Shown here: positions 7,282 to 13,087 of the stretch, one piece after another | Layout: every line of letters begins with the position of its first letter | Numbering within the stretch: the stretch's first letter is position 1 | Origin: Bacteroidota bacterium | GTDB taxonomy: Bacteria > Bacteroidota > Bacteroidia > Flavobacteriales > Flavobacteriaceae | Direction of reading: 5' to 3' | DNA length: 13,087 nucleotides | NCBI GenBank assembly: GCA_023437485.1 | Contig: JAEZGB010000089.1 | Coordinates: 1 to 13,087, forward strand | Notes under the pieces: model-generated | Databases searched by the model: none | What the model saw: only the letters and a program-made list of their open reading frames with translations | Told to the model about the DNA's origin: nothing | Made by a program: the position numbers and the translations under genes

Positions 7282-7755
7282 ATGCTCATCCGCCTTGTCG
7301 CCATAGGAAAAACTGATTCGGCAGCACTTGCCGCCCTGATTTCGGAATATTCCAAACGGCTTTCGCATTACATAAAATTTGAACTTGACGTGGTGGCCGA
7401 CATCCGCAACGCCAAAAACCTTTCGCAGGCCGAACAAAAGGAAAAGGAAGGCGCACTGCTGTTGGCCAGGGTCAATCCCGGCGACCGGTTGATCCTTTTG
7501 GACGAGCGCGGTAAGCAATATTCGAGTTTGGAATTCGCGGCGCTTTTGCAAAAAAACATGAATTCCGGGATCAAAGCGTTGGTGTTTTTTATTGGCGGGC
7601 CGTACGGATTTTCACAGGCGGTCTATGACCGTGCCGATGGCAAACTCTCGCTTTCGGCCATGACTTTTTCACACCAGATGGTCAGGCTTTTTTTTGTTGA
7701 ACAGCTATATCGGGGATTCACGATTCTGCGCGGAGAACCTTATCACCACGAGTGA
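7282..7755 (+). CDS. rlmH: 23S rRNA (pseudouridine1915-N3)-methyltransferase RlmH
   Basis: RlmH is a small SPOUT-class, SAM-dependent methyltransferase that adds a methyl group to N3 of pseudouridine 1915 in helix 69 of 23S rRNA, acting on assembled ribosomes. The 157 residues match the family length. Visible hallmarks are LLDERGKQYSS (72-82), the SAM-binding glycine loop FFIGGPYGF (102-110), the knot region LSLSAMTFSHQMVR (122-135), and the diagnostic C-terminus ending RGEPYHHE. The ATG is 17 nt after a -7-like box and no Shine-Dalgarno is visible. The last 38 nt overlap the 3' end of folP on the other strand, so the conserved YHHE tail and the FolP C-terminus are encoded by the same bases. 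It is divergent from nadC. Confidence 0.98.
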   Translation: MLIRLVAIGKTDSAALAALISEYSKRLSHYIKFELDVVADIRNAKNLSQAEQKEKEGALLLARVNPGDRLILLDERGKQYSSLEFAALLQKNMNSGIKALVFFIGGPYGFSQAVYDRADGKLSLSAMTFSHQMVRLFFVEQLYRGFTILRGEPYHHE

Positions 7756-8569
7756 GCGCTTCATAGATCCTGACACATTCCACGGCCTGGGCCACATCAT
7801 GCGCCCTAAGTATTTTGGCCCCGCCCATCAGCGCAGCCATGTGAAGTGCGGTTGTTGCGTTGAGCGCCCCGCTGGCATCGGTTCCCGTAACGGCCCGCAC
7901 CATTGACTTGCGCGAAACCCCGACCAAAATGGGAAGTTCGGCTATCTGGAATTCCGAAAGCCGGCGCATGACTTCATAGTTTTGCTCAAGCGTTTTTGAA
8001 AATCCAAACCCGGGATCCAGAATGAGATCGCTGATTCCTAAATCCCTGGCCGTTGCGATTTGCCGAGAAAAATACAGCAACATCTCCCTGACGATATTGC
8101 CATAATCCGTGTGATCCATCATATCCTGCGGAGTGCCCCTCATGTGCATCATGATAAAAGGAACGCCAAGCCCGGCCACGGTCTCTAGCATCATCGGGTC
8201 CAAAAGCCCCGCCGAAACATCATTGATCATACACGCACCCTCTCCCGCCGCCGAAAGGGCCACCTCGGCACGGAACGTATCGACAGAAATCACCGCAGAG
8301 GGAAACTCACGCACGATGGCCCGCAGGGCTGGCAGCAACCGACTTATTTCCTGTTCAGAACTCACCGGCGAAGCTCCCGGCCGGGTTGAACAGGCACCCA
8401 GGTCAAGAAAGGTTGCCCCCGCTTCTAAAAGATTGGCGACGGCGCGGACGGCGTCATCGGGATTCGGGCTTCGGCTGGGCTGGAAAAACGAGTCGGGAGT
8501 GAGGTTCACGATTCCCATAACTTTGGGATTTTCCAGCGATACCAGCTTTCCGGCGCAGTTAATCGTCAT
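7718..8569 (-). CDS. folP: Dihydropteroate synthase
   Basis: FolP condenses 6-hydroxymethyl-dihydropterin diphosphate with p-aminobenzoate to give dihydropteroate in folate synthesis, and is the sulfonamide target. The 283 residues form the expected TIM barrel. Conserved parts are MGIVNLTPDSFF (18-29), the mobile loop with STRPGA (61-66), SVDTFR (95-100), NDVSAG (116-121), DPGFGF (185-190) with Lys192, GVSRKS (217-222) and RAHDV (255-259). All ligand-binding motifs are intact, and the STRPG loop shows no insertion of the kind linked to resistance. The ATG is at 8569, with a candidate promoter at 8615-8647. No other folate gene is in the window. The 3' end overlaps rlmH by 38 nt tail to tail. 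It is divergent from DUF1599, with only 59 bp between start codons. Confidence 0.98.
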   Translation of the reverse strand: MTINCAGKLVSLENPKVMGIVNLTPDSFFQPSRSPNPDDAVRAVANLLEAGATFLDLGACSTRPGASPVSSEQEISRLLPALRAIVREFPSAVISVDTFRAEVALSAAGEGACMINDVSAGLLDPMMLETVAGLGVPFIMMHMRGTPQDMMDHTDYGNIVREMLLYFSRQIATARDLGISDLILDPGFGFSKTLEQNYEVMRRLSEFQIAELPILVGVSRKSMVRAVTGTDASGALNATTALHMAALMGGAKILRAHDVAQAVECVRIYEALTRGDKVLRAES

Positions 8570-8600
8570 CTGGGATTATTAAAAAATTATGCTACTTTTG
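8569..8600 (+). promoter_or_regulatory. Candidate promoter of the DUF1599-tpiA run
   Basis: TACTTTTG at 8593-8600 fits the -7 consensus TAnnTTTG exactly. TCTG at 8569-8572 matches three of four bases of the -33 TTTG, with a 20-nt spacer. The DUF1599 ATG is 28 nt downstream of the -7 box. The proposed -33 overlaps the first base of the folP start codon. Confidence 0.5.
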
Positions 8601-8614
8601 AAAAAAATCTGATA

Positions 8615-8647
8615 CAAATATAGCTTTAATGGAGCCCACTTCCCAAG
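8615..8647 (-). promoter_or_regulatory. Candidate folP promoter
   Basis: On the minus strand, TATATTTG (8622-8615) fits TAnnTTTG exactly, and CTTG (8647-8644) is a three-of-four -33 match 21 nt upstream. The -33 box would lie inside the DUF1599 coding sequence. The predicted folP leader is about 40 nt. The two opposing transcription starts would be only a few bases apart. Confidence 0.45.
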
Positions 8648-9177
8648 CGTATGACAGGGTCATCGAGGTTTGCCGAAACCTGTTCACCAAGAAAATGGCC
8701 GATTACGGCAGCGCCTGGCGCATTTTAAGGCTCCCATCGCTCACTGACCAGATCTATATCAAGGCGCAACGCATCCGCAGCCTGCAGCAAAACAATGTGC
8801 GGCTGGTGGACGAGGACGAAACCGGCGAATTCGTGGGCATCATCAATTACTCGGTGATGGCGCTGATCCAGGTTGAACTTGGCGTGGCCGAACAACCCGA
8901 TCTGGATGTTTCCAGGGCCTGCGCTCTTTACGATGAAAAGATTGCCGAAACCAAACGGTTGATGGAGGCCAAAAATCACGATTACGGCGAGGCCTGGCGC
9001 GAAATGAGGGTAAGTTCGCTCACTGACCTGATCCTGCAAAAATTGCTTCGCATTAAGCAGATCGAGGACAATCAGGGAAAAACGCTGGTATCGGAAGGGA
9101 TCGACGCCAATTACCGCGATATGATCAACTATTCAGTTTTTGCCTTAATTTTAACGGGATTCAATAAATCGACATGA
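8629..9177 (+). CDS. DUF1599 protein (nucleotide-modification-associated domain 1) with two tandem repeats
   Basis: This 182-residue, probably all-alpha cytosolic protein matches DUF1599 (Nmad1 in the comparative-genomics literature). It is an internal duplication offset by 93 residues. Repeat 1 has DYGSAWR (25-31), SLTD (37-40), Lys45, Arg48-Ile49 and NYS (73-75). Repeat 2 has DYGEAWR (118-124), SLTD (130-133), Lys138, Arg141-Ile142 and NYS (167-169). In repeat 2 the last helix reads YRDMINYS with an acidic D164, while repeat 1 has Gly70 at the matching position, so the halves may have diverged in function. The helical pattern recalls MazG-like NTP pyrophosphohydrolases, but that is inference and no enzymatic activity is established from sequence. 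The start ATG is 28 nt after a -7 box. The stop overlaps the next start (ATGA), indicating translational coupling. Confidence 0.88.
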   Translation: MEPTSQAYDRVIEVCRNLFTKKMADYGSAWRILRLPSLTDQIYIKAQRIRSLQQNNVRLVDEDETGEFVGIINYSVMALIQVELGVAEQPDLDVSRACALYDEKIAETKRLMEAKNHDYGEAWREMRVSSLTDLILQKLLRIKQIEDNQGKTLVSEGIDANYRDMINYSVFALILTGFNKST

Positions 9178-10274
9178 AAAAATTCATCACGTGGTTCTCG
9201 CGCATATTCGTGGGGTTGCTGTTTATCATTTCGGGGCTGATCAAGCTCAATGATCCGGTGGGGTTTTCCTATAAACTCGCCGAATATTTTGGCGAAACCG
9301 TACTGAACCTGCCTTTCCTGATTCCCGTTGCGCTTCCACTTGCGGTTTTTATCGTGATTTTTGAAGCGATTCTCGGGGTAATGCTCCTGGTGGGATATCA
9401 GCGTAAATTCACCGTTTGGAGCCTGCTGTTGATGATCGTATTCTTTACGTTCCTGACCTTCTATTCGGCATACTTCAACAAAGTGACCGATTGTGGCTGT
9501 TTTGGCGATGCCCTTAAACTCACGCCGTGGCAGTCGTTTTGGAAAGATATCATCCTGCTGTTCTTTATCCTGATATTGTTTGTCAACCAAAAATACATAA
9601 CCCCGCTCTTTACCCGTGCAGGCCGCGGTATCGTGGTGGGCATCGCCCTTGCACTGTGCATATTTATGGGATACTATGTGCTGAACCATCTTCCGCTTGT
9701 GGATTTCCGCGCCTACAAGACCGGGACCAATATTCAGGAAGGCATGTCAATCCCTGAGGGTGCGCCGCGCGATGAAATTGAAATGACTTTTATTTACAAA
9801 GTTGACGGTAAAAACATAGAGTATAAGGAAGCCGATTTGATGAACCTGCCTGAAGGGGCCGAATTCGTGGACCGCCGCGATGTGGTAATCTCAAAAGGCT
9901 ATGTGCCTCCGATCCACGATTTCACAATGGAGCTGGACGGTTCTGACTACACCGACGAAATCCTGGCTGCACCCAAGGTGCTGATGTTTACCGCCTATGA
10001 CCTGGACCAGTCCAGCGCGGCAGGAATGGCGAAACTTGAACAACTTCACAAATCCGCGGCGGCCAAGGGATATAAAGTGCTTGCCTTGACATCATCGGGG
10101 CCTGAAAAAATTGCCCGGGCCAAGGAACGTTATTCGCACACTTTTGATTATTATTTTTGCGATGCGACCACCATCAAAACCATCGAGCGGGCCAATCCGA
10201 GCCTGGTGGTACTTGAAAAAGGTACAATCACCCAGAAATTACACCATAATGATTCTGACAAACTCAATTTGTGA
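9174..10274 (+). CDS. BT_3928-family protein: DoxX/MauE-like membrane domain fused to a thioredoxin-like domain
   Basis: This 366-residue inner-membrane protein has an N-terminal DoxX/MauE-type domain with about five membrane segments (near 5-25, 47-75, 78-101, 120-138 and 151-170). It includes the family start RIFVGLLFIISGLIKLNDP (10-28) and the cysteine motif CGCFG (107-111). From about 240 to 360, probably periplasmic, it resembles a thioredoxin fold: a VLMFTAYD strand, a helix, KVLALTSS, and a Pro342-containing NPSLVVLEKG before the last strands. It lacks the CxxC active site; only Cys329 is present in this half. MauE-type proteins assist disulfide or redox chemistry outside the cytosol, so with the downstream TlpA-like lipoprotein it may form a redox pair (inference). 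It is coupled to DUF1599 by a 4-nt ATGA overlap and to the next gene by TGATG. Confidence 0.88.
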   Translation: MKKFITWFSRIFVGLLFIISGLIKLNDPVGFSYKLAEYFGETVLNLPFLIPVALPLAVFIVIFEAILGVMLLVGYQRKFTVWSLLLMIVFFTFLTFYSAYFNKVTDCGCFGDALKLTPWQSFWKDIILLFFILILFVNQKYITPLFTRAGRGIVVGIALALCIFMGYYVLNHLPLVDFRAYKTGTNIQEGMSIPEGAPRDEIEMTFIYKVDGKNIEYKEADLMNLPEGAEFVDRRDVVISKGYVPPIHDFTMELDGSDYTDEILAAPKVLMFTAYDLDQSSAAGMAKLEQLHKSAAAKGYKVLALTSSGPEKIARAKERYSHTFDYYFCDATTIKTIERANPSLVVLEKGTITQKLHHNDSDKLNL

Positions 10275-10576
10275 TGGCTTCTAGCAGACGATTCCGGAAA
10301 CGAACTGATTACCAGGGGTATTTCATCATCGCCAGCCTGGCCATGATTGCCCTGGGATACTACATGCTGGATCATGTCGCTACCTGGGAAGACCCGCCGC
10401 TGGGCAACACATTCCACATCGTGATGGGATGCATCCTGATGGCCCTTGCGGGTTTATGGCTAATCAAACTTTTGCGCGAACGCTACTTCCCAAAAAGAAA
10501 GAAAAAGCGCGAACGGCCAATTTTCCTTGACGAACTGCAAAAAAACGATAAGAACGATACGCCAAATCTACCATAA
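10274..10576 (+). CDS. Small hypothetical membrane protein with two transmembrane helices
   Basis: This 100-residue protein is not recognised as a named family. Two hydrophobic stretches, about residues 16-35 (YFIIASLAMIALGYYML) and 47-65 (HIVMGCILMALAGLWLIKLL), are probably membrane helices. A basic N-terminus (SSRRFRKR) and a strongly basic tail (RYFPKRKKKRER) suggest both ends face the cytosol. The ATG at 10274 shares its A with the TGA of the preceding gene; a GTG one codon upstream (10271) is also possible. The tight coupling and lack of a promoter suggest it is made together with the DoxX/MauE-type protein and may be an accessory to it. That link rests on position only. Confidence 0.75.
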   Translation: MASSRRFRKRTDYQGYFIIASLAMIALGYYMLDHVATWEDPPLGNTFHIVMGCILMALAGLWLIKLLRERYFPKRKKKRERPIFLDELQKNDKNDTPNLP

Positions 10577-10616
10577 AGTCATGGGCCGGTCAATTTGGAT
10601 CCGTAATTTAGCGCTT

Positions 10617-11111
10617 ATGAAAAACCTTGTGTTATTGTTTATCGCCTCGCTTGCCATGTCTTGTACCAATGCACAAAAGAATGAGTTTTCGGCTGATGCG
10701 CTCCAGAAAAACCTGACGGCGACTGACGGGACCCAAATAACTTTTGCCGAGATAATAGCCCAACATGCCGGCAGGCCCGTGGTTATTGAAGTTTGGGCTT
10801 CATGGTGCGGGGATTGTGTAAAATCAATGCCTGATTTTAAAAAGTTGCAAGCCAATCATCCCGAAGCCGCCTATGTATTTGTTTCAATGGACCGCACCGA
10901 CGACCAGTGGAAATACGGCATTGCGAAACATCAGTTGAAAGGCTCGCACTATTGGTCAGCTGACGGAATGAAAGGCGAATTTGGCAAATCGATAGACCTT
11001 GACTGGATTCCGCGCTATATTATTTTGGACGCAAAGGGCAACGTGGTCCTGTACCGCGCCATCGAATCGGACTTTGAAAAAATTGACCAAACACTTAACA
11101 GCCTGAAGTAA
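10617..11111 (+). CDS. TlpA-like thioredoxin lipoprotein
   Basis: This 164-residue exported thiol-disulfide protein starts with a lipoprotein signal (MKNLVLLFIA), with lipobox LAMSC placing the lipidated Cys at 16. The thioredoxin domain carries the redox motif WCGDC (63-67) in VWASWCGDC and the cis-proline Pro132 after WI. The C-terminal strands read RYIILDAKGNVV. It probably reduces or exchanges disulfides in the periplasm, like TlpA or ResA. The frame is open 30 codons further upstream, to 10527 inside the preceding gene, but that part lacks signal features, so the ATG at 10617 is chosen. It lies 40 nt after the small membrane protein gene; TAATTTAG just upstream (10604-10611) is a one-mismatch -7-like box. 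The TAA stop shares one base with the tpiA ATG. The neighbour at 9174 is a plausible redox partner. Confidence 0.92.
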   Translation: MKNLVLLFIASLAMSCTNAQKNEFSADALQKNLTATDGTQITFAEIIAQHAGRPVVIEVWASWCGDCVKSMPDFKKLQANHPEAAYVFVSMDRTDDQWKYGIAKHQLKGSHYWSADGMKGEFGKSIDLDWIPRYIILDAKGNVVLYRAIESDFEKIDQTLNSLK

Positions 11112-11881
11112 TGACCGTAAAAACCAGAGACAAGATTGTGGCGGGGAATTGGAAAATGAACCTCAATGCCGAAGAAACCGAAGACCTTTTAAACGAGCTC
11201 ATCGAGAAAATCCCTACCGATACGCCCGTCAGGGTATTGGTCGCCCCCTCGTTTGTCAACCTTGCCTCGGTAGCCGATCACCTTGAATTCACCAATATTG
11301 GCGTTGCGGCCCAGAACATGCACCAGGCGGCATCAGGAGCGTACACTGGCGAGGTGTCGGCCGATATGATCAAAAGCGTGGGAGTGAATACCGTTATTCT
11401 GGGGCATTCGGAACGGCGTACGCTTTTCAATGAAAACGATTCGGTGCTGGCATACAAGGTCGATGCCGCGCTGGAACACCAGATGGAAATCATTTTTTGC
11501 ATTGGCGAGGAACTGGAACACCGCAATTCCGGCCAGCATTTCAACATTATCGAAAACCAGCTTCGCGACGGGCTTTTCCACATCGGCCAGGAGAACTGGG
11601 ACCAGATAATCCTGGCGTACGAACCCGTTTGGGCCATTGGCACCGGCGAGACCGCAACACCTGACCAGGCGCAGGAAATGCATGCGTTTATCCGCGAAAC
11701 GGTGCTTGAAAAATTCGGGATTGATGTGGCCGAAAAACTGCCGATCCTGTACGGGGGAAGCGTAAAACCCGAAAACGCCCGCGAGATTTTTTCAAAACCA
11801 GATGTGGATGGTGGGCTTATTGGAGGGGCATCGCTCAAAGCGACCGATTTTACCGCAATTGTGAACGCCGCGGCAATTTAA
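11111..11881 (+). CDS. tpiA: Triosephosphate isomerase
   Basis: TpiA interconverts dihydroxyacetone phosphate and glyceraldehyde 3-phosphate in glycolysis and gluconeogenesis. The 256-residue TIM barrel has every catalytic element: Asn13 and Lys15 in GNWKMN (12-17), His99 in ILGHSERR (96-103), Glu171 in AYEPVWAIGTG (169-179), which also starts mobile loop 6, and the phosphate-binding YGGSVKPEN (214-222) and GGLIGGASL (234-242). The N-terminus is a few residues longer than in many homologues. An ATG start sharing one base with the TlpA-like stop (TAATG) implies translational coupling, placing a central glycolytic enzyme in the same transcript as envelope redox proteins. Confidence 0.98.
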   Translation: MTVKTRDKIVAGNWKMNLNAEETEDLLNELIEKIPTDTPVRVLVAPSFVNLASVADHLEFTNIGVAAQNMHQAASGAYTGEVSADMIKSVGVNTVILGHSERRTLFNENDSVLAYKVDAALEHQMEIIFCIGEELEHRNSGQHFNIIENQLRDGLFHIGQENWDQIILAYEPVWAIGTGETATPDQAQEMHAFIRETVLEKFGIDVAEKLPILYGGSVKPENAREIFSKPDVDGGLIGGASLKATDFTAIVNAAAI

Positions 11882-11936
11882 CGCCTGAAGTGCAATTAGT
11901 TGTGAATATCTGCGTTTAGGAACAAAAGTTTCCCAA

Positions 11937-12374
11937 ATGTTAAAGTACCTGCTATTTATCGTATTCTTCGCCACGGCCGCATCGGCGCAAATAGATTCGC
12001 AAACCCGTTATACCAGTGATTCCCGGCAGTACTATGTCTGGAGCGATCAGAGCAATTCCTATGTCCTTCGGGAAACCGAATATGAGCACACTACCATCGA
12101 TGTGCGCGAGATGGGTTCCAAAAGCAACGGCTATATTGCCATCAGCATGGTTGACGACGGGGTTTCTCGACTCTTTCACGGCTCAATAACCGCTTATTCG
12201 GTCAATGAAAAAGGTGAACCCACCTGGCAAATGCGATCAAAGATCATGAAAGGCAAACTCACCTTCAATCCTGAAGCCCGGACCTTTACCTATGTTTATG
12301 ACGCCAGTGACAAGCGCTACCAGCGCATCATGGTGTATAACCTCAAAACGGCCGAGGACCAGGCCAGGCAGTAA
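11937..12374 (+). CDS. Secreted hypothetical protein
   Basis: This 145-residue protein is of no family I recognise. It has a clear signal peptide (MLKYLLFIVFFATAASA, cleavage near residue 17-18). The mature part is rich in Tyr, Ser, Thr and charged residues, with an alternating pattern (for example SRQYYVWSDQSNSYVLRETE and ARTFTYVYDASDKRYQRI) that suggests mostly beta structure. It has no Cys after the signal, so it is not a lipoprotein. The ATG lies 55 nt after tpiA and no hairpin terminator separates them, so it may be the last gene of the run. Its TAA stop directly abuts the stop of the opposing porin gene. The function is unknown; a periplasmic or surface role is inferred from the signal peptide only. 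Confidence 0.75.
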   Translation: MLKYLLFIVFFATAASAQIDSQTRYTSDSRQYYVWSDQSNSYVLRETEYEHTTIDVREMGSKSNGYIAISMVDDGVSRLFHGSITAYSVNEKGEPTWQMRSKIMKGKLTFNPEARTFTYVYDASDKRYQRIMVYNLKTAEDQARQ

Positions 12375-13087
12375 TCAGATACCAATCTCGACCTGGAAGC
12401 GGAAGTACCAACTATCGCGGCGGGCGCCGTTAAAAAAGTCGTGCTGGTCAAAAGTAATCTCGGTTTGCAGTTTAAAGGTGTGCTCCCAGATGTATTTGGT
12501 GAGCCCCAAGCTGTACTGTTTGGCATGAGGCGCAAATTCGTGAATATCGCGGTGGACCTTCTGGAGCGAGTACCGCCCGATCAGCTCATAATTTGAGGGA
12601 AATGTATAGCTAAGCTGATAATCAAAGCCACTGCCGGTGTAAACGTAATTAAAATCAAGCGGATCGGCGGGATTGAATGTTACGGCGTTTTCCCTGGTGC
12701 TGCGTGACATATACGCGGTCCAGGCCGAAAATCCCTGATACTTGAACATTGCGTCAAGAAATACGGATTGCAGCGTTCGGGATTGGAACAAATCGGCGCC
12801 CAACTGTCCCTGAGTGCGGAGCGCCCCGTTATTTTGATGGAAAGCACCGCTAAGCATCAATTTGGGCGTGGACTCGCGGACGAGATCGCCTTCAAAATAG
12901 GTACCGTCACGTTCAAACGCGCCAAAGGGAAAAATTTCGGCCTTGCCCGTTAGGGCCACACCGTCGTCGGCTTTTCCGGTTACGTTGCGCCCTTCCCCGG
13001 TTGAGACCGCCGCCTTGAAATTGGCCGAAAACCTGTCGAGCCGCTCGTTAATGTTATGAATCTGGAAGCCGAAATCGCGGTCGATGG
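12375..13087 (-). CDS. OprO/OprP-like (phosphate-selective porin family) outer-membrane protein, N-terminal part outside window
   Basis: The frame is open from the TGA at 12375 to the right edge, giving about 237 C-terminal residues of an outer-membrane beta-barrel. The visible start, DRDFGFQIHN, followed by FKAAVSTGEGRN, EIFPFGAF, YFEGDLVRE and RTQGQLGADL, is typical of Bacteroidota proteins in the OprO/OprP porin family. Alternating hydrophobic and polar strands and aromatic girdles continue to the last strand, SWYFRFQVEIGI. It ends in Ile rather than the usual C-terminal Phe. A GTG at 12959 could be mistaken for a start but lies mid-barrel and is an internal Val codon. Family members form anion or pyrophosphate/phosphate channels; the substrate here cannot be told from sequence. 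The gene begins beyond the window. Confidence 0.88.
   Translation of the reverse strand, partial: IDRDFGFQIHNINERLDRFSANFKAAVSTGEGRNVTGKADDGVALTGKAEIFPFGAFERDGTYFEGDLVRESTPKLMLSGAFHQNNGALRTQGQLGADLFQSRTLQSVFLDAMFKYQGFSAWTAYMSRSTRENAVTFNPADPLDFNYVYTGSGFDYQLSYTFPSNYELIGRYSLQKVHRDIHEFAPHAKQYSLGLTKYIWEHTFKLQTEITFDQHDFFNGARRDSWYFRFQVEIGI

Noticed and set aside
7040..7306. Open frame across the nadC-rlmH gap on the plus strand
   Set aside because: It is built from the A/T-rich repeat units, runs into rlmH in another frame and shows no protein-like features. The minus frame at 7219-7551 is likewise a shadow.
9129..9689. Open frame of 186 codons on the minus strand opposite the DoxX/MauE gene
   Set aside because: It is a low-complexity, charge-rich translation (HDK/Q-rich) antisense to a membrane protein. 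It shows no signal, domain or promoter.
11278..11838. Open frame of 186 codons on the minus strand opposite tpiA
   Set aside because: The protein is Ser/Pro-rich and its frame mirrors tpiA codons; it has no family resemblance.
12208..12225. Possible minus-strand terminator for the porin inside the secreted hypothetical gene
   Set aside because: On the minus strand it has a 5-bp stem (AGGTG/CACCT), 4-nt loop and only four T. That is too weak to separate from chance in coding sequence, about 150 nt past the porin stop.
12418..12438. GC-rich hairpin CGGCG/CGCCG next to an A-run in the porin 3' region
   Set aside because: The A-run lies on the wrong side for either strand: downstream bases are TTAAAAAAG on plus, and on minus the T-run precedes the stem. 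It is not a terminator.

Overview
The window looks like a chromosomal segment from a Bacteroidota bacterium, most likely a Flavobacteriaceae member close to Flavobacterium. The evidence is the protein families (a LytTR response regulator, a BT_3928-type DoxX protein, an OprO/P-like porin, a protein ending in a type IX secretion sorting tail), the near absence of Shine-Dalgarno sequences, and -7 boxes of the Bacteroidota form TAnnTTTG. Base composition looks near half G+C by eye, which is high for Flavobacterium. No rRNA, tRNA, CRISPR array, transposase or phage gene was seen.

Layout, left to right. (1) 1-606: the 3' part of a LytTR response regulator (+), cut by the window edge. (2) 603-4446: a minus-strand run transcribed in the order YihY/BrkB-type membrane protein, DUF2147 exported protein, priA. 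(3) 4648-6153: a plus-strand secreted DUF4874/DUF4832 protein with a T9SS-like tail. (4) 6154-7011: nadC (-). (5) 7012-7281: a divergent intergenic region with 8-bp repeat arrays that form a 26-bp perfect inverted repeat. (6) 7282-7755: rlmH (+), overlapping folP (-) tail to tail. (7) 8629-12374: a tightly packed plus-strand run of DUF1599, DoxX/MauE-thioredoxin-like protein, small membrane protein, TlpA-like lipoprotein, tpiA and a secreted hypothetical protein. (8) 12375 to the right edge: the C-terminal part of an OprO/P-like porin (-).

The genes are mostly housekeeping: replication restart (PriA), NAD synthesis (NadC), rRNA methylation (RlmH), folate synthesis (FolP) and glycolysis (TpiA). 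Around them sit envelope proteins. The DoxX/MauE-type protein and the thioredoxin lipoprotein probably form a periplasmic redox pair.

I do not see a clear new multi-gene system. The most notable signals are architectural. All four convergent gene pairs have no intergenic space (overlaps of 4 and 38 nt, and two exact abutments). For two of them a good intrinsic terminator for the plus-strand gene lies inside the coding sequence of the opposing gene. Also worth a look are the inverted 8-bp arrays upstream of nadC and rlmH, the face-to-face promoters between folP and DUF1599, and the internally duplicated DUF1599 protein beside folP.
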